From an uncultured Pelagibacteraceae bacterium (lineage in GTDB: Bacteria > Pseudomonadota > Alphaproteobacteria > Pelagibacterales > Pelagibacteraceae), in NCBI GenBank assembly GCA_902573465.1, contig CACGJX010000008.1, positions 1 to 53,490 of the forward strand: a DNA stretch of 53,490 nucleotides. The letters run 5' to 3'. Under the pieces are notes generated by a model that was not told the DNA's origin, did not search any database, and saw only the letters and a list, made by a program, of their open reading frames with translations. Positions 32,241 to 39,986 of this stretch are shown one piece after another. Made by a program: the position numbers and the translations under genes. Every line of letters starts with the position of its first letter. Positions within the stretch are counted from its first letter, which is position 1.

Positions 32241-32408
32241 GGGGGTGAACTAGATTCGACGAGTGACTAAAAGCTATTCTTTCGTCCGGAATTGTTCCTC
32301 CGTAAAGGGCTATTTTATAATTGCTAACGAAAGTTACGCACTTGCTGCTTAATTAACAAAGTTAATTAAGTAAACGGGGCTTGGGGCACCTGGCAACAGA
32401 ACGCCCCT
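32241..32408 (+). ncRNA. ssrA: tmRNA coding piece (permuted two-piece ssrA)
   Basis: This piece begins GGGGGTGAACTAGATTCGAC, the alphaproteobacterial form of the tmRNA 5' end (GATTCGAC conserved). Twelve spacer bases (32229-32240) separate it from the acceptor CCA. It carries the tag reading frame at 32323-32352. The stop codon lies in a perfect hairpin CTTAATTAAC/GTTAATTAAG (32348-32357 and 32361-32370). It ends with a GGGGC/GCCCC stem that encloses CTG-GCAA-CAG (GNRA-type loop) at 32383-32407. Together with the acceptor piece it rescues stalled ribosomes. The exact 3' end is inferred. Confidence 0.9.
32323..32352 (+). other. tmRNA proteolysis-tag reading frame
   Basis: Resume codon GCT starts nine codons and TAA. 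Translation is ANESYALAA, so the added tag is Ala (from the charged tmRNA) plus ANESYALAA. The YALAA ending is the standard ClpXP degron; the E. coli tag ANDENYALAA has ten encoded residues, so this one is one codon shorter. Confidence 0.85.
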
Positions 32409-32457
32409 TCCTATTTTAAAATAAGTTTTAGTTATCAACGTAAATTTAAAAATACAA

Positions 32458-32759
32458 CCGAGTGACTCGTCCTGTACTCGTCCTATATTATAAATTTTTT
32501 TATCTTAATCCACTCGGCCAATTATCTATAGTTACGTGAAGAGATCCTTTGCCAATTCTCAATTCTCCTCGATCATGGCCTGCTTCAGCGTTAGAAATTA
32601 TTTTACCATTAAATAAATGGTAGTTTATTCCAACAAGTGCAACTGCAATAATTGTTAATATAAATTTAGTATATCTATCCATATTTCCTCCTAATAATAT
32701 TTCTATCAAATGAAGAGCATTTGGCCGAGTCGATTTTAACTCGTCCTCTACTCGTCCTA
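32458..32759. repeat. Inner repeat pair flanking the 60-residue gene
   Basis: Positions 32465-32485 and 32739-32759 match in 20 of 21 bases (each holds ACTCGTCC twice). Each copy is preceded by CCGAGT (32458-32463 and 32725-32730), which can fold back on ACTCG. In addition, ACTCGGCCA at 32512-32520 is the exact reverse complement of TGGCCGAGT at 32722-32730. One copy lies upstream and one downstream of the small - strand gene between them. Function unknown; they could be cassette ends or structured RNA. Confidence 0.6.
32500..32682 (-). CDS. Small single-span membrane or exported protein
   Basis: This is a 60-residue protein starting MDRYTKFILTIIAVALVGIN, with one hydrophobic segment (about residues 6-22). 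A short polar C-terminal part with IGKGSLHVTIDNWP follows. The ATG at 32682 is chosen because a perfect AGGAGG ribosome site sits about six bases ahead; an in-frame upstream ATG at 32709 has none. It lies alone inside the repeat-bounded cassette behind ssrA. I do not recognise a function. The strong ribosome site and normal composition argue that it is a real gene. Confidence 0.7.
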   Translation of the reverse strand: MDRYTKFILTIIAVALVGINYHLFNGKIISNAEAGHDRGELRIGKGSLHVTIDNWPSGLR

Positions 32760-32802
32760 ATACGTAAAACTTATGTGATTTTGGAAAAATAATTGGCTAT
32801 AA

Positions 32803-32841
32803 TCAAAAAAAGTTCGGGGCACCTGGCAACAGAACGCCCCT
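32803..32841 (-). terminator. Terminator-like hairpin after the MazG-like gene
   Basis: Read on the - strand, the second 26-bp repeat copy gives GGGGC...GCCCC and is followed within about four bases by a run of seven T. It lies six bases after the stop of the gene ending at 32848, so this repeat copy may serve as that gene's terminator. Confidence 0.55.
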
Positions 32842-32847
32842 GATTAA

Positions 32848-33219
32848 TTACTTTAAAAACTTTTTTAAATCTGGCTTAAAATAATTTGGTCCTTTCAAAA
32901 CCTTGCCCTTCTCATTATAAATTGGTTTTCCATCTTCACCTAATTTACTCATGTTGGAATTTTGAACCTCATTAAAACACTTATCTAAATCAATTCCAAA
33001 AGCGTGACCTGCACCGTAAGTTACATAGAGTAAATCAGTTAAAGCATCTGCAACTTCTATTAAATCTTTATTATCCATAGCTTCTTTTAACTCATCTAAC
33101 TCCTCTTGAATTAAGCTAATTCTTAATTGATTGATGTTATCAGTGCTAAATGATGGTTCTTTTTTTACCTCTTGACCAAAAGTTTTCATAAATATTCCAA
33201 CTTTATTGAAATTTGTCAT
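32848..33219 (-). CDS. MazG/HisE-like nucleotide pyrophosphohydrolase
   Basis: This 123-residue all-alpha NTP pyrophosphatase-type protein has the metal-binding pattern E40xxE43 and E55xxD58 (QEELDELKEA, then EVADALTDLLY). Members hydrolyse nucleoside triphosphates or related compounds to the monophosphate plus pyrophosphate, often for pool cleaning. The substrate here is not evident; it is not a full-length MazG. An AGGAG ribosome site precedes the ATG at 33219. It is divergent from fumC. Confidence 0.8.
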   Translation of the reverse strand: MTNFNKVGIFMKTFGQEVKKEPSFSTDNINQLRISLIQEELDELKEAMDNKDLIEVADALTDLLYVTYGAGHAFGIDLDKCFNEVQNSNMSKLGEDGKPIYNEKGKVLKGPNYFKPDLKKFLK

Positions 33220-33272
33220 TTTGCTCCTGTTAGTTAATCAAATTTTATTATATAAATAATTATCATTTATTA

Positions 33273-34661
33273 ATGAAATTAAGAAAAGAATTCGACAGTA
33301 TAGGTTCAATTAATGTTCCTAGTAATAAATATTGGGGAGCATCTACTCAGAGATCAAAGAAGTATTTTGATATTGGTGAATTTTTGGTAAGACCAATTTT
33401 AATAAAATCTATTGCGATAATTAAAAAAGCTGCTGCAAAGGTACATTTGAAAGAAAAACAAATTCCTTCAAATATCTCAAGGGCAATAACTAAAGCTGCA
33501 GATGAGGTAATATCTGGTAAATTAGATGAGCACTTTCCTTTAAAAGTTTGGCAAACTGGGTCAGGCACGCAAACTAATATGAACGTGAATGAGGTAATAG
33601 CAAATAGAGCAATTGAGATTTTAGGCGGAAAAAAAGGTACAAAAAAACCTGTCCATCCTAATGATCATGTGAATAAATCACAATCTACAAATGATGTATT
33701 TCCCACTGCGATGCATATTGCAATTGCTTTAGAGGCAAAAAATAAATTAATACCGTCATTAGAATTACTCAATAAAGATTTAAAGAAAAAAGTTTCTCAA
33801 TTTAAAAATATTATCAAAATAGGAAGAACTCACTTGCAAGATGCTACTCCTCTTTCTCTTGGTCAGGAATTTTCAGGATATCAATCTCAATTACAAGACT
33901 GTATTAACAGAGTAAAGAATGCATTAAACGAAATTTATTTTTTAGCACAAGGTGGAACAGCTGTAGGGACAGGAATCAATAGTAAAAAAGGTTTTGATAA
34001 AAAGATAATTAAAGAAATAAGAAAAATTACAAAGATTTCATTTAAACCAACTAAAAATAAATTTGCAGCTTTAGCTGCACATGATCAAATAGTAAATTTT
34101 TCAGGAACATTAAACACAACAGCAGTTTGTTTGATGAAAATTGCCAATGATATAAGATTTTTAGGTTCTGGACCTAGAGCTGGATATGGTGAACTCATAC
34201 TTCCAGCTAATGAACCTGGTTCATCAATTATGCCTGGTAAAGTAAATCCAACACAGTCTGAGGCTGTAACAATGGTTTGTGTAAAAGTAATTGGTAATCA
34301 CAATGGAATTACAATGGCTGGTTCTCATGGTCATTTTGAACTAAATGTTTTTAAACCTCTCATAGCTCACAACATTTTACAATCCATTGATTTATTGGCT
34401 GATAGTTCTAAAAATTTTTCTCAATATTGTGTAAAGGGTCTTAAAGCCAACAAAGAAAAAATTAAAAATTATTTAGATGACTCTCTTATGTTGGTGACAG
34501 CTCTAGCACCAATAATTGGTTATGATAACTCAGCTAAAATTGCCAAAAGAGCACTTAAAAATAAAACTACTTTAAAACATGAGGCATTAAAATCTAAATT
34601 AATAAATGAAAGGGATTACGACAACATAGTCGATCCAAAAAAAATGATTTATCCAGCATAA
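33273..34661 (+). CDS. fumC: Class II fumarate hydratase
   Basis: This 462-residue protein of the fumarase/aspartase superfamily has TGSGTQTNMNVNEVIANRA, the HPNDHVNKSQSTND segment and the signature GSSIMPGKVNPTQSEA. It interconverts fumarate and malate in the TCA cycle and lacks an iron-sulfur cluster. Length and motifs fit FumC over aspartase. Its 3' end overlaps the convergent AsmA-like gene by 13 bases. Confidence 0.95.
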   Translation: MKLRKEFDSIGSINVPSNKYWGASTQRSKKYFDIGEFLVRPILIKSIAIIKKAAAKVHLKEKQIPSNISRAITKAADEVISGKLDEHFPLKVWQTGSGTQTNMNVNEVIANRAIEILGGKKGTKKPVHPNDHVNKSQSTNDVFPTAMHIAIALEAKNKLIPSLELLNKDLKKKVSQFKNIIKIGRTHLQDATPLSLGQEFSGYQSQLQDCINRVKNALNEIYFLAQGGTAVGTGINSKKGFDKKIIKEIRKITKISFKPTKNKFAALAAHDQIVNFSGTLNTTAVCLMKIANDIRFLGSGPRAGYGELILPANEPGSSIMPGKVNPTQSEAVTMVCVKVIGNHNGITMAGSHGHFELNVFKPLIAHNILQSIDLLADSSKNFSQYCVKGLKANKEKIKNYLDDSLMLVTALAPIIGYDNSAKIAKRALKNKTTLKHEALKSKLINERDYDNIVDPKKMIYPA

Positions 34662-36223
34662 ATTTGGAAAAATTCTTTAACAAAATTTCTTAACGTAACT
34701 TTATTAAATAAATTTTTATTTTTCTTATTAGTTCTTTCAACAAAATCGTTAAGTTTTTGATACGATTTATCATCCATTTTAAGATTATTAAATATAATTC
34801 TATTCTCTACAAAGTCATAAATAAAATCTGCTTTAATTTCTTCAAAAACATCTCTGTAGTTTCTCTTTATTTGGAAGTATCTAAAAAATTTTTCTATATC
34901 ATCAAATTTAAATTTAACTTCACCAACTAATTTTTTTCCATCTTGATCGTTAATAAACTCAATATCATTTGAATTAATTGATACTGCTTCATTCCACTTT
35001 GCATCAAAATTATTTGTAACAATTTTTCCATCATCTAAAAGGATTTGTAAAAAAAAATTTTTTAAATATTCAAATTCATCTACATTAATGCTTATTATTG
35101 CGTTTAGATTTGGATTATTTAACAACTCCGAATCAAGTAAATCAACAAACAATGATTCACTCTTAAAAATTTTTTTTTGACTTAAATAATTGAAATTAAG
35201 ATTTGTTGACAAATAAAAAGGTTTAAAATTTAAGTTTCCTTGAAATCTTTTATCAGTTGATACGAAATTTAAAGTTTCACTTTTAATCTTATACCTAAAT
35301 AAATTTTCTTTATTAAAGAAAGCAATTTTTAAATCACCAAGTATGCTTTCGTCTTCGTATTCTACAGACGTCTCAACATTCAATCTAATTTTTTTTGAAT
35401 TAAGCTTTATATTTTTTTTTTTAGAATAATAATCTTTTATTATAGTCAAATTAAAAGGAATATTAAAAATTTCTAATTCTGATTTTACTTTTTGTGTTTG
35501 ATTTTTATCATCATAAAAATAAATAAGGCTTTTTACTTTGGACAGAAATAATAAGTTTTCATTTTGATCTGTAAAAAAAGATCTACTTTTTATAAAAGCT
35601 ACCTTTTCTTTATTTTTATAATCATTAAGTGTTTTTTGAAAAAAACCTTTATTATTTGCATTAATATTAAATTCATTATTTTTAAACACTATATCCTTAA
35701 CTTCTAAAGCTTTAAATGAAAAAAAATTTTTAAAGGTTACATTAAATTTTACATAATCTGAGTTAGCAAAAACTTTATCATCATATTTTATATCTAAATT
35801 TTTTGTATAAAAAAAAGGTTTTGGAAATAATCCATATTTTATTTTTTCATTAAATTTGATTTTTATATCATATTTGTTTGAGACTTGATTTACTAAAAAT
35901 TCTTTGACTTCATTCTTGTTATAAAAACTTGGGAGGAAAAAATAAGTAAAAAATAAAATTATTATTAAAGAAACTGATACTCCCAATTTTGAATTTATAT
36001 AATATATTTTTTTCTTGCTCTGATTGTATTTTTTAAAATTTTTGAAATTATCAAAAAAACTTTCAATTCTGTGATCTAAATAGATAATTTTTTTTTTAAA
36101 AGGTGTTTGCTTACTGGATTGAGATTTTGATCTATTTAATTCAGTAAAAAAACTTTCTAAAATTTTATTTATTGATATTGTTATTTTTCTTAACTTTTTT
36201 TTATAAAAATTTGAATTAAACAT
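34649..36223 (-). CDS. AsmA-like envelope protein
   Basis: This 524-residue protein has one membrane helix (about residues 80-99), after which comes an AsmA-type start (YDIKIKFNEKIKYGLFPKPF, with the usual PxPxF-like end). A long run of beta-rich repeats follows. AsmA-family proteins are periplasmic and are linked to lipid transport or outer-membrane assembly. Unusually, about 79 basic residues precede the helix and would be cytoplasmic. Homology is only pattern-level. It is divergent from uvrD and convergent with fumC. Confidence 0.6.
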   Translation of the reverse strand: MFNSNFYKKKLRKITISINKILESFFTELNRSKSQSSKQTPFKKKIIYLDHRIESFFDNFKNFKKYNQSKKKIYYINSKLGVSVSLIIILFFTYFFLPSFYNKNEVKEFLVNQVSNKYDIKIKFNEKIKYGLFPKPFFYTKNLDIKYDDKVFANSDYVKFNVTFKNFFSFKALEVKDIVFKNNEFNINANNKGFFQKTLNDYKNKEKVAFIKSRSFFTDQNENLLFLSKVKSLIYFYDDKNQTQKVKSELEIFNIPFNLTIIKDYYSKKKNIKLNSKKIRLNVETSVEYEDESILGDLKIAFFNKENLFRYKIKSETLNFVSTDKRFQGNLNFKPFYLSTNLNFNYLSQKKIFKSESLFVDLLDSELLNNPNLNAIISINVDEFEYLKNFFLQILLDDGKIVTNNFDAKWNEAVSINSNDIEFINDQDGKKLVGEVKFKFDDIEKFFRYFQIKRNYRDVFEEIKADFIYDFVENRIIFNNLKMDDKSYQKLNDFVERTNKKNKNLFNKVTLRNFVKEFFQIYAG

Positions 36224-36255
36224 TGATTGTGAAGACTTATAATTAAATTATTTAA

Positions 36256-38292
36256 ATGGTAAACTCTGAATATCTTAAAAACCTTAATGAAGCACAAAAG
36301 CAGGCTGTATTGTCTGTAGATGGGCCATTATTGATAGTTGCTGGTGCTGGATCAGGAAAAACAAAGGTTTTAACCAGTAGAATTGCCCATATTATAAAAA
36401 CAAAAAATGCTTTTCCAAATCAAATTCTTGCAGTCACATTTACTAATAAAGCAGCTAAAGAAATGCAAAATAGAGTAAGTAAAATTTTGGGGTCTTCTGC
36501 TATCGGCTTGTCTTGGCTAGGAACATTCCATTCAATATGTGCAAAATTACTCAGAAAGCATGCGTCTGCGGTAAATTTAAATTCAAATTTTACAATCATT
36601 GATACTGATGATCAAATCAGATTGATTAAGAATATTTGCAAGGCAGAAAATATTGATGTTAAACAGCTTGCTCCAAGATATGTAATTGCAATTATAGATA
36701 GATGGAAAAATAAAGGCTTATATCCAAGTGAGGTAAAAATAAATTCTAAAGATATTTATGAAAAAACAATCTTGCCAGTTTACAAAATTTATCAACAAAA
36801 ATTGATCGAGTTAAATGCTTGTGATTTTGGAGATCTGATTTTGCACTCAGTTAAAATTTTGGAAAAAAACAAAGATATCAGAGACATTTATTCAAAAAAT
36901 TTTAAATACATTTTAGTCGATGAATATCAAGATACAAATTTTATACAAAGTCGATGGCTTAATTTATTAGCAGAAAAAAATAAAAATATTTGTTGTGTAG
37001 GGGATGATGATCAATCAATTTATAGCTGGAGAGGAGCAGAAATTAAAAATTTCCTGGAATTTGATAAAATTTATGAAAATACAAAAATAATAAGGCTTGA
37101 AGAAAATTATAGATCCTCAAAAAATATTTTATCTGTTGCATCATCATTAATTTCTAACAATGAAAATAGAGTTGGTAAGAGACTAATATCAACAATGGAT
37201 GATGGTGATCCAATAAAATTAAATTGTTTTAAAAATGGAAAAGATGAAGCAATAGGAATTTCGGACGAAGTAGAGAACATCAAAAAAAAATATTCACTCA
37301 ATAATATTGCTATTTTAGTAAGAGCTATTTTTCAAACTAGAGAGTTTGAAGAAAGATTTTTAAAAATTGGTATGCCTTATCGAATTTTAGGGGGAATTAA
37401 ATTTTATGAGAGAGCTGAAATTAAAGATTGTGTAGCTTATTTAAGATTAATTAACCAAGAAAAAGATGATCTGGCTTTTGAAAGAATAGTAAATAATCCA
37501 AAAAGATCAATCGGTGAAAGTACAATTAAAACAATACACGAACACTCAAAAAAAAATAAGATTAGTTTAGAGAGTTCGTCTAGAAAAATGATAGAAAAAA
37601 ATTTAATTAAACCAAAAACAAAAATAAGTTTAAATATATTTTTAGATTTAATTTCAAAATGGCGGCATGAGTTAAAAATTAAAAAATTTAATCACGTAAA
37701 ATTATTACAAATTATTTTGGATGAGTCTGGATATTCAGCAATGTTAAAAAATAAAAAAGATCTTGAAAATGAAAATCGTTTAGAAAATATTAAAGAGTTA
37801 CTAAGTGCCATGAAAGAATTTGATAACTTAGAGAGTTTTTTAGATCATGTATCTCTTGCAACCTCTATTGACCAAGATTGGGAAGGTGAAAAAATCAATA
37901 TGATGACAATGCATGCTGCAAAAGGTTTAGAATTTGATGTGGTTTTTTTGCCTGGTTGGGAAGAAGGACTATTTCCACACCAAAAATCAATAGAAGAAAA
38001 AGGACACAATGGTTTGGAGGAAGAGAGAAGACTAGCTTATGTGGGAATCACAAGAGCTAAAAGAAATGCGATTATCTCGTTTTCAATGAATAGATTTTAT
38101 CAAGGTGATTGGATAGATAGTATGGCATCAAGATTTATCGATGAACTTCCAGAAAATAATTTAGAGAAAAATTCATATTTTGACGAAAGCAAAGATACAT
38201 TTGAGGAATTTGAATTTAATCAAGATTTTGAATTAGATGATGACACTAAAAGAAGTCCTGGTTGGATTAGATATCAAAAGAGAATTAAATGA
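36256..38292 (+). CDS. uvrD: UvrD/PcrA-type DNA helicase
   Basis: This 678-residue superfamily 1A helicase has N-terminal LNEAQKQAV (Q motif), Walker A GAGSGKTKVL, motif II VDEYQDTNFIQ, motif III GDDDQSIYSWRGA, motif IV RLEENYRS and motif VI YVGITRAK. It unwinds DNA in nucleotide excision and mismatch repair. The C-terminal tail is acidic and short. Its stop overlaps the start of pepP. Confidence 0.94.
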   Translation: MVNSEYLKNLNEAQKQAVLSVDGPLLIVAGAGSGKTKVLTSRIAHIIKTKNAFPNQILAVTFTNKAAKEMQNRVSKILGSSAIGLSWLGTFHSICAKLLRKHASAVNLNSNFTIIDTDDQIRLIKNICKAENIDVKQLAPRYVIAIIDRWKNKGLYPSEVKINSKDIYEKTILPVYKIYQQKLIELNACDFGDLILHSVKILEKNKDIRDIYSKNFKYILVDEYQDTNFIQSRWLNLLAEKNKNICCVGDDDQSIYSWRGAEIKNFLEFDKIYENTKIIRLEENYRSSKNILSVASSLISNNENRVGKRLISTMDDGDPIKLNCFKNGKDEAIGISDEVENIKKKYSLNNIAILVRAIFQTREFEERFLKIGMPYRILGGIKFYERAEIKDCVAYLRLINQEKDDLAFERIVNNPKRSIGESTIKTIHEHSKKNKISLESSSRKMIEKNLIKPKTKISLNIFLDLISKWRHELKIKKFNHVKLLQIILDESGYSAMLKNKKDLENENRLENIKELLSAMKEFDNLESFLDHVSLATSIDQDWEGEKINMMTMHAAKGLEFDVVFLPGWEEGLFPHQKSIEEKGHNGLEEERRLAYVGITRAKRNAIISFSMNRFYQGDWIDSMASRFIDELPENNLEKNSYFDESKDTFEEFEFNQDFELDDDTKRSPGWIRYQKRIK

Positions 38293-39986
38293 TAAAAAAG
38301 AGAATTACCAAGCTCAGAAGTAAATTTATAAAATATGGAATTGATGGGTATGTTATACCAAAAAATGATGAATTTTTTTCTGAATATTCTTGTAAAGATA
38401 GGCTTAAATTTATTTCAAATTTTACAGGATCTGCAGGTTATGCAGTAATTTTAAAAAATAGAAACTACCTTTTTGTTGATGGAAGATATACGCTCCAAAG
38501 TAAAATCGAAAGTGGTAAGCATTTTAAAATTTTAGATTATTTTAAAATTACTAATACCAGTGTTTTTAAAAATTTGAATTTAGGAATTGATCCTACATTA
38601 TTTACATCAAAACAAATTAAGAATTTTTTTTTAAAAAATAATAAAATTACTATCATAAAAGAAAATCTTGTTGATAAAATTTCAAAAATACGGAATAAAA
38701 AAAAATCCCCTTTTTACTCAATTGATAAAAGCATAGCTGGTGAGAGCTATCAGAAAAAAGTTTCTAGAGTTTCATCTTTTCTAAAAAAAAATAAGTATGA
38801 TTATTTATTTATTACAGCACCAGAAAATGTTGCATGGCTATTGAATATTAGAGGAAACGATAGCCCAACAAGCCCAATACCTAATAGTAATCTTTTGCTT
38901 ACAAAAGAAAAAAATGTTTTCTTAATTGTTGAAAAAAATAAGACAACAAAACTTTTAAGTGAAAAAAAACTTAAACAAAACCAGATAGTTGATCCAAGAT
39001 ATATTTCAGATTTTTTTGAAAAATTAAAAAAAGGAACCATTTTAATAGATGAAAAAACATGTTCTTTAAATCTGGAAAAAGTTATAGAAAAAAAATTAAA
39101 AATAACAAAAAAAGAAGATCCAATTTATATTCTTAAGTCTATAAAAAATAATATCGAAATCAAAAACATGATTAAAGCTCATATTATAGATGGAGTTGCG
39201 TTAACTAAATTTATTTACTGGATAAAAAATTTAAAAAAATTGAATATAACTGAAGTTGATGCACAAAATAAATTAGAGAAAATTAGAAAAACCAATTCAA
39301 AATATTTATTTCCAAGTTTTAATACTATTGCAGCTAGTGGAAAAAATGGAGCAATAGTTCACTATAGAGCTACAAAAAATAATACAAAACTCTTAAAGAG
39401 AAATGAGATATTCCTGTGTGACTCTGGAGGCCAATATAAATTTGGAACAACAGATGTAACAAGAACTATCTGCTTTGATAATCAAAATAAAAATATTAAA
39501 AATATTTTTACAAAAGTTTTAAAAGGACATATTGCTGTTGCTCAAACTGACCTTAATAAAAAAAAAACTGGAAAACTCATTGATAAAGATGCACGAAAAT
39601 TTCTAAAAAAAGACTGCCTTGATTATAATCATGGCACAGGACATGGAGTTGGTTTTTTTCTTAATGTTCATGAAGGACCTCAAGCTATCTCAAAATCTAA
39701 TTCAATAAAAATTCAAAAAGGTATGATACTTAGTAATGAACCTGGTTATTATAAAAAAGATAAATTTGGAATTCGCATTGAAAACTTAATTTATGTAAAA
39801 AAAATTGGGAGAAAATTAGGTTTTGAAAATTTAACCTTGGCTCCAATAGAAAAAAAGTTAATCAATTTTAATCTCCTAAACAAACAAGAAAAAAGTTATC
39901 TTTTTAATTATCATTTAAAAGTTTACTCAAAATTATCTCCATTTTTAAATAGAAATGAAAAAAAATGGTTAGCAAGTTTTATTTGA
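38289..39986 (+). CDS. pepP: Xaa-Pro aminopeptidase (M24B)
   Basis: This 565-residue protein has two creatinase-like N-terminal domains, then the pita-bread metallopeptidase domain with ligands in LCDSGGQYKFGTTDVTRT (two Asp), HGTGHGVGFFLNVHEGP (His) and SNEPGYYKKDKFGIRIEN (two Glu). It removes an N-terminal residue before proline in the cytoplasm. The three-domain length resembles the eukaryotic-type XPNPEP1 group common in alphaproteobacteria. The start overlaps the uvrD stop by four bases. The 3' end overlaps ligA by eight bases. Confidence 0.9.
   Translation: MIKKRITKLRSKFIKYGIDGYVIPKNDEFFSEYSCKDRLKFISNFTGSAGYAVILKNRNYLFVDGRYTLQSKIESGKHFKILDYFKITNTSVFKNLNLGIDPTLFTSKQIKNFFLKNNKITIIKENLVDKISKIRNKKKSPFYSIDKSIAGESYQKKVSRVSSFLKKNKYDYLFITAPENVAWLLNIRGNDSPTSPIPNSNLLLTKEKNVFLIVEKNKTTKLLSEKKLKQNQIVDPRYISDFFEKLKKGTILIDEKTCSLNLEKVIEKKLKITKKEDPIYILKSIKNNIEIKNMIKAHIIDGVALTKFIYWIKNLKKLNITEVDAQNKLEKIRKTNSKYLFPSFNTIAASGKNGAIVHYRATKNNTKLLKRNEIFLCDSGGQYKFGTTDVTRTICFDNQNKNIKNIFTKVLKGHIAVAQTDLNKKKTGKLIDKDARKFLKKDCLDYNHGTGHGVGFFLNVHEGPQAISKSNSIKIQKGMILSNEPGYYKKDKFGIRIENLIYVKKIGRKLGFENLTLAPIEKKLINFNLLNKQEKSYLFNYHLKVYSKLSPFLNRNEKKWLASFI

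Larger units (their letters stand above)
32383..32841. repeat. 26-bp direct repeats bracketing a small cassette behind ssrA
   Basis: The 26 bases at 32383-32408 (GGGGCACCTGGCAACAG, then AACGCCCCT) recur exactly at 32816-32841, 433 bp apart. The first copy is the 3' end of the tmRNA coding piece. The arrangement (3' end of an RNA gene duplicated downstream) is what integration by a tyrosine recombinase leaves behind. The cassette between has room only for one small gene and no integrase, so any mobile origin would be a remnant. Confidence 0.6.

Noticed and set aside
32258..32270. Possible pairing of the tmRNA GACGAGT with the ACTCGTC units of the cassette repeats
   Set aside because: Only seven bases match; kept as a note in the repeat finding but too short to claim regulation.
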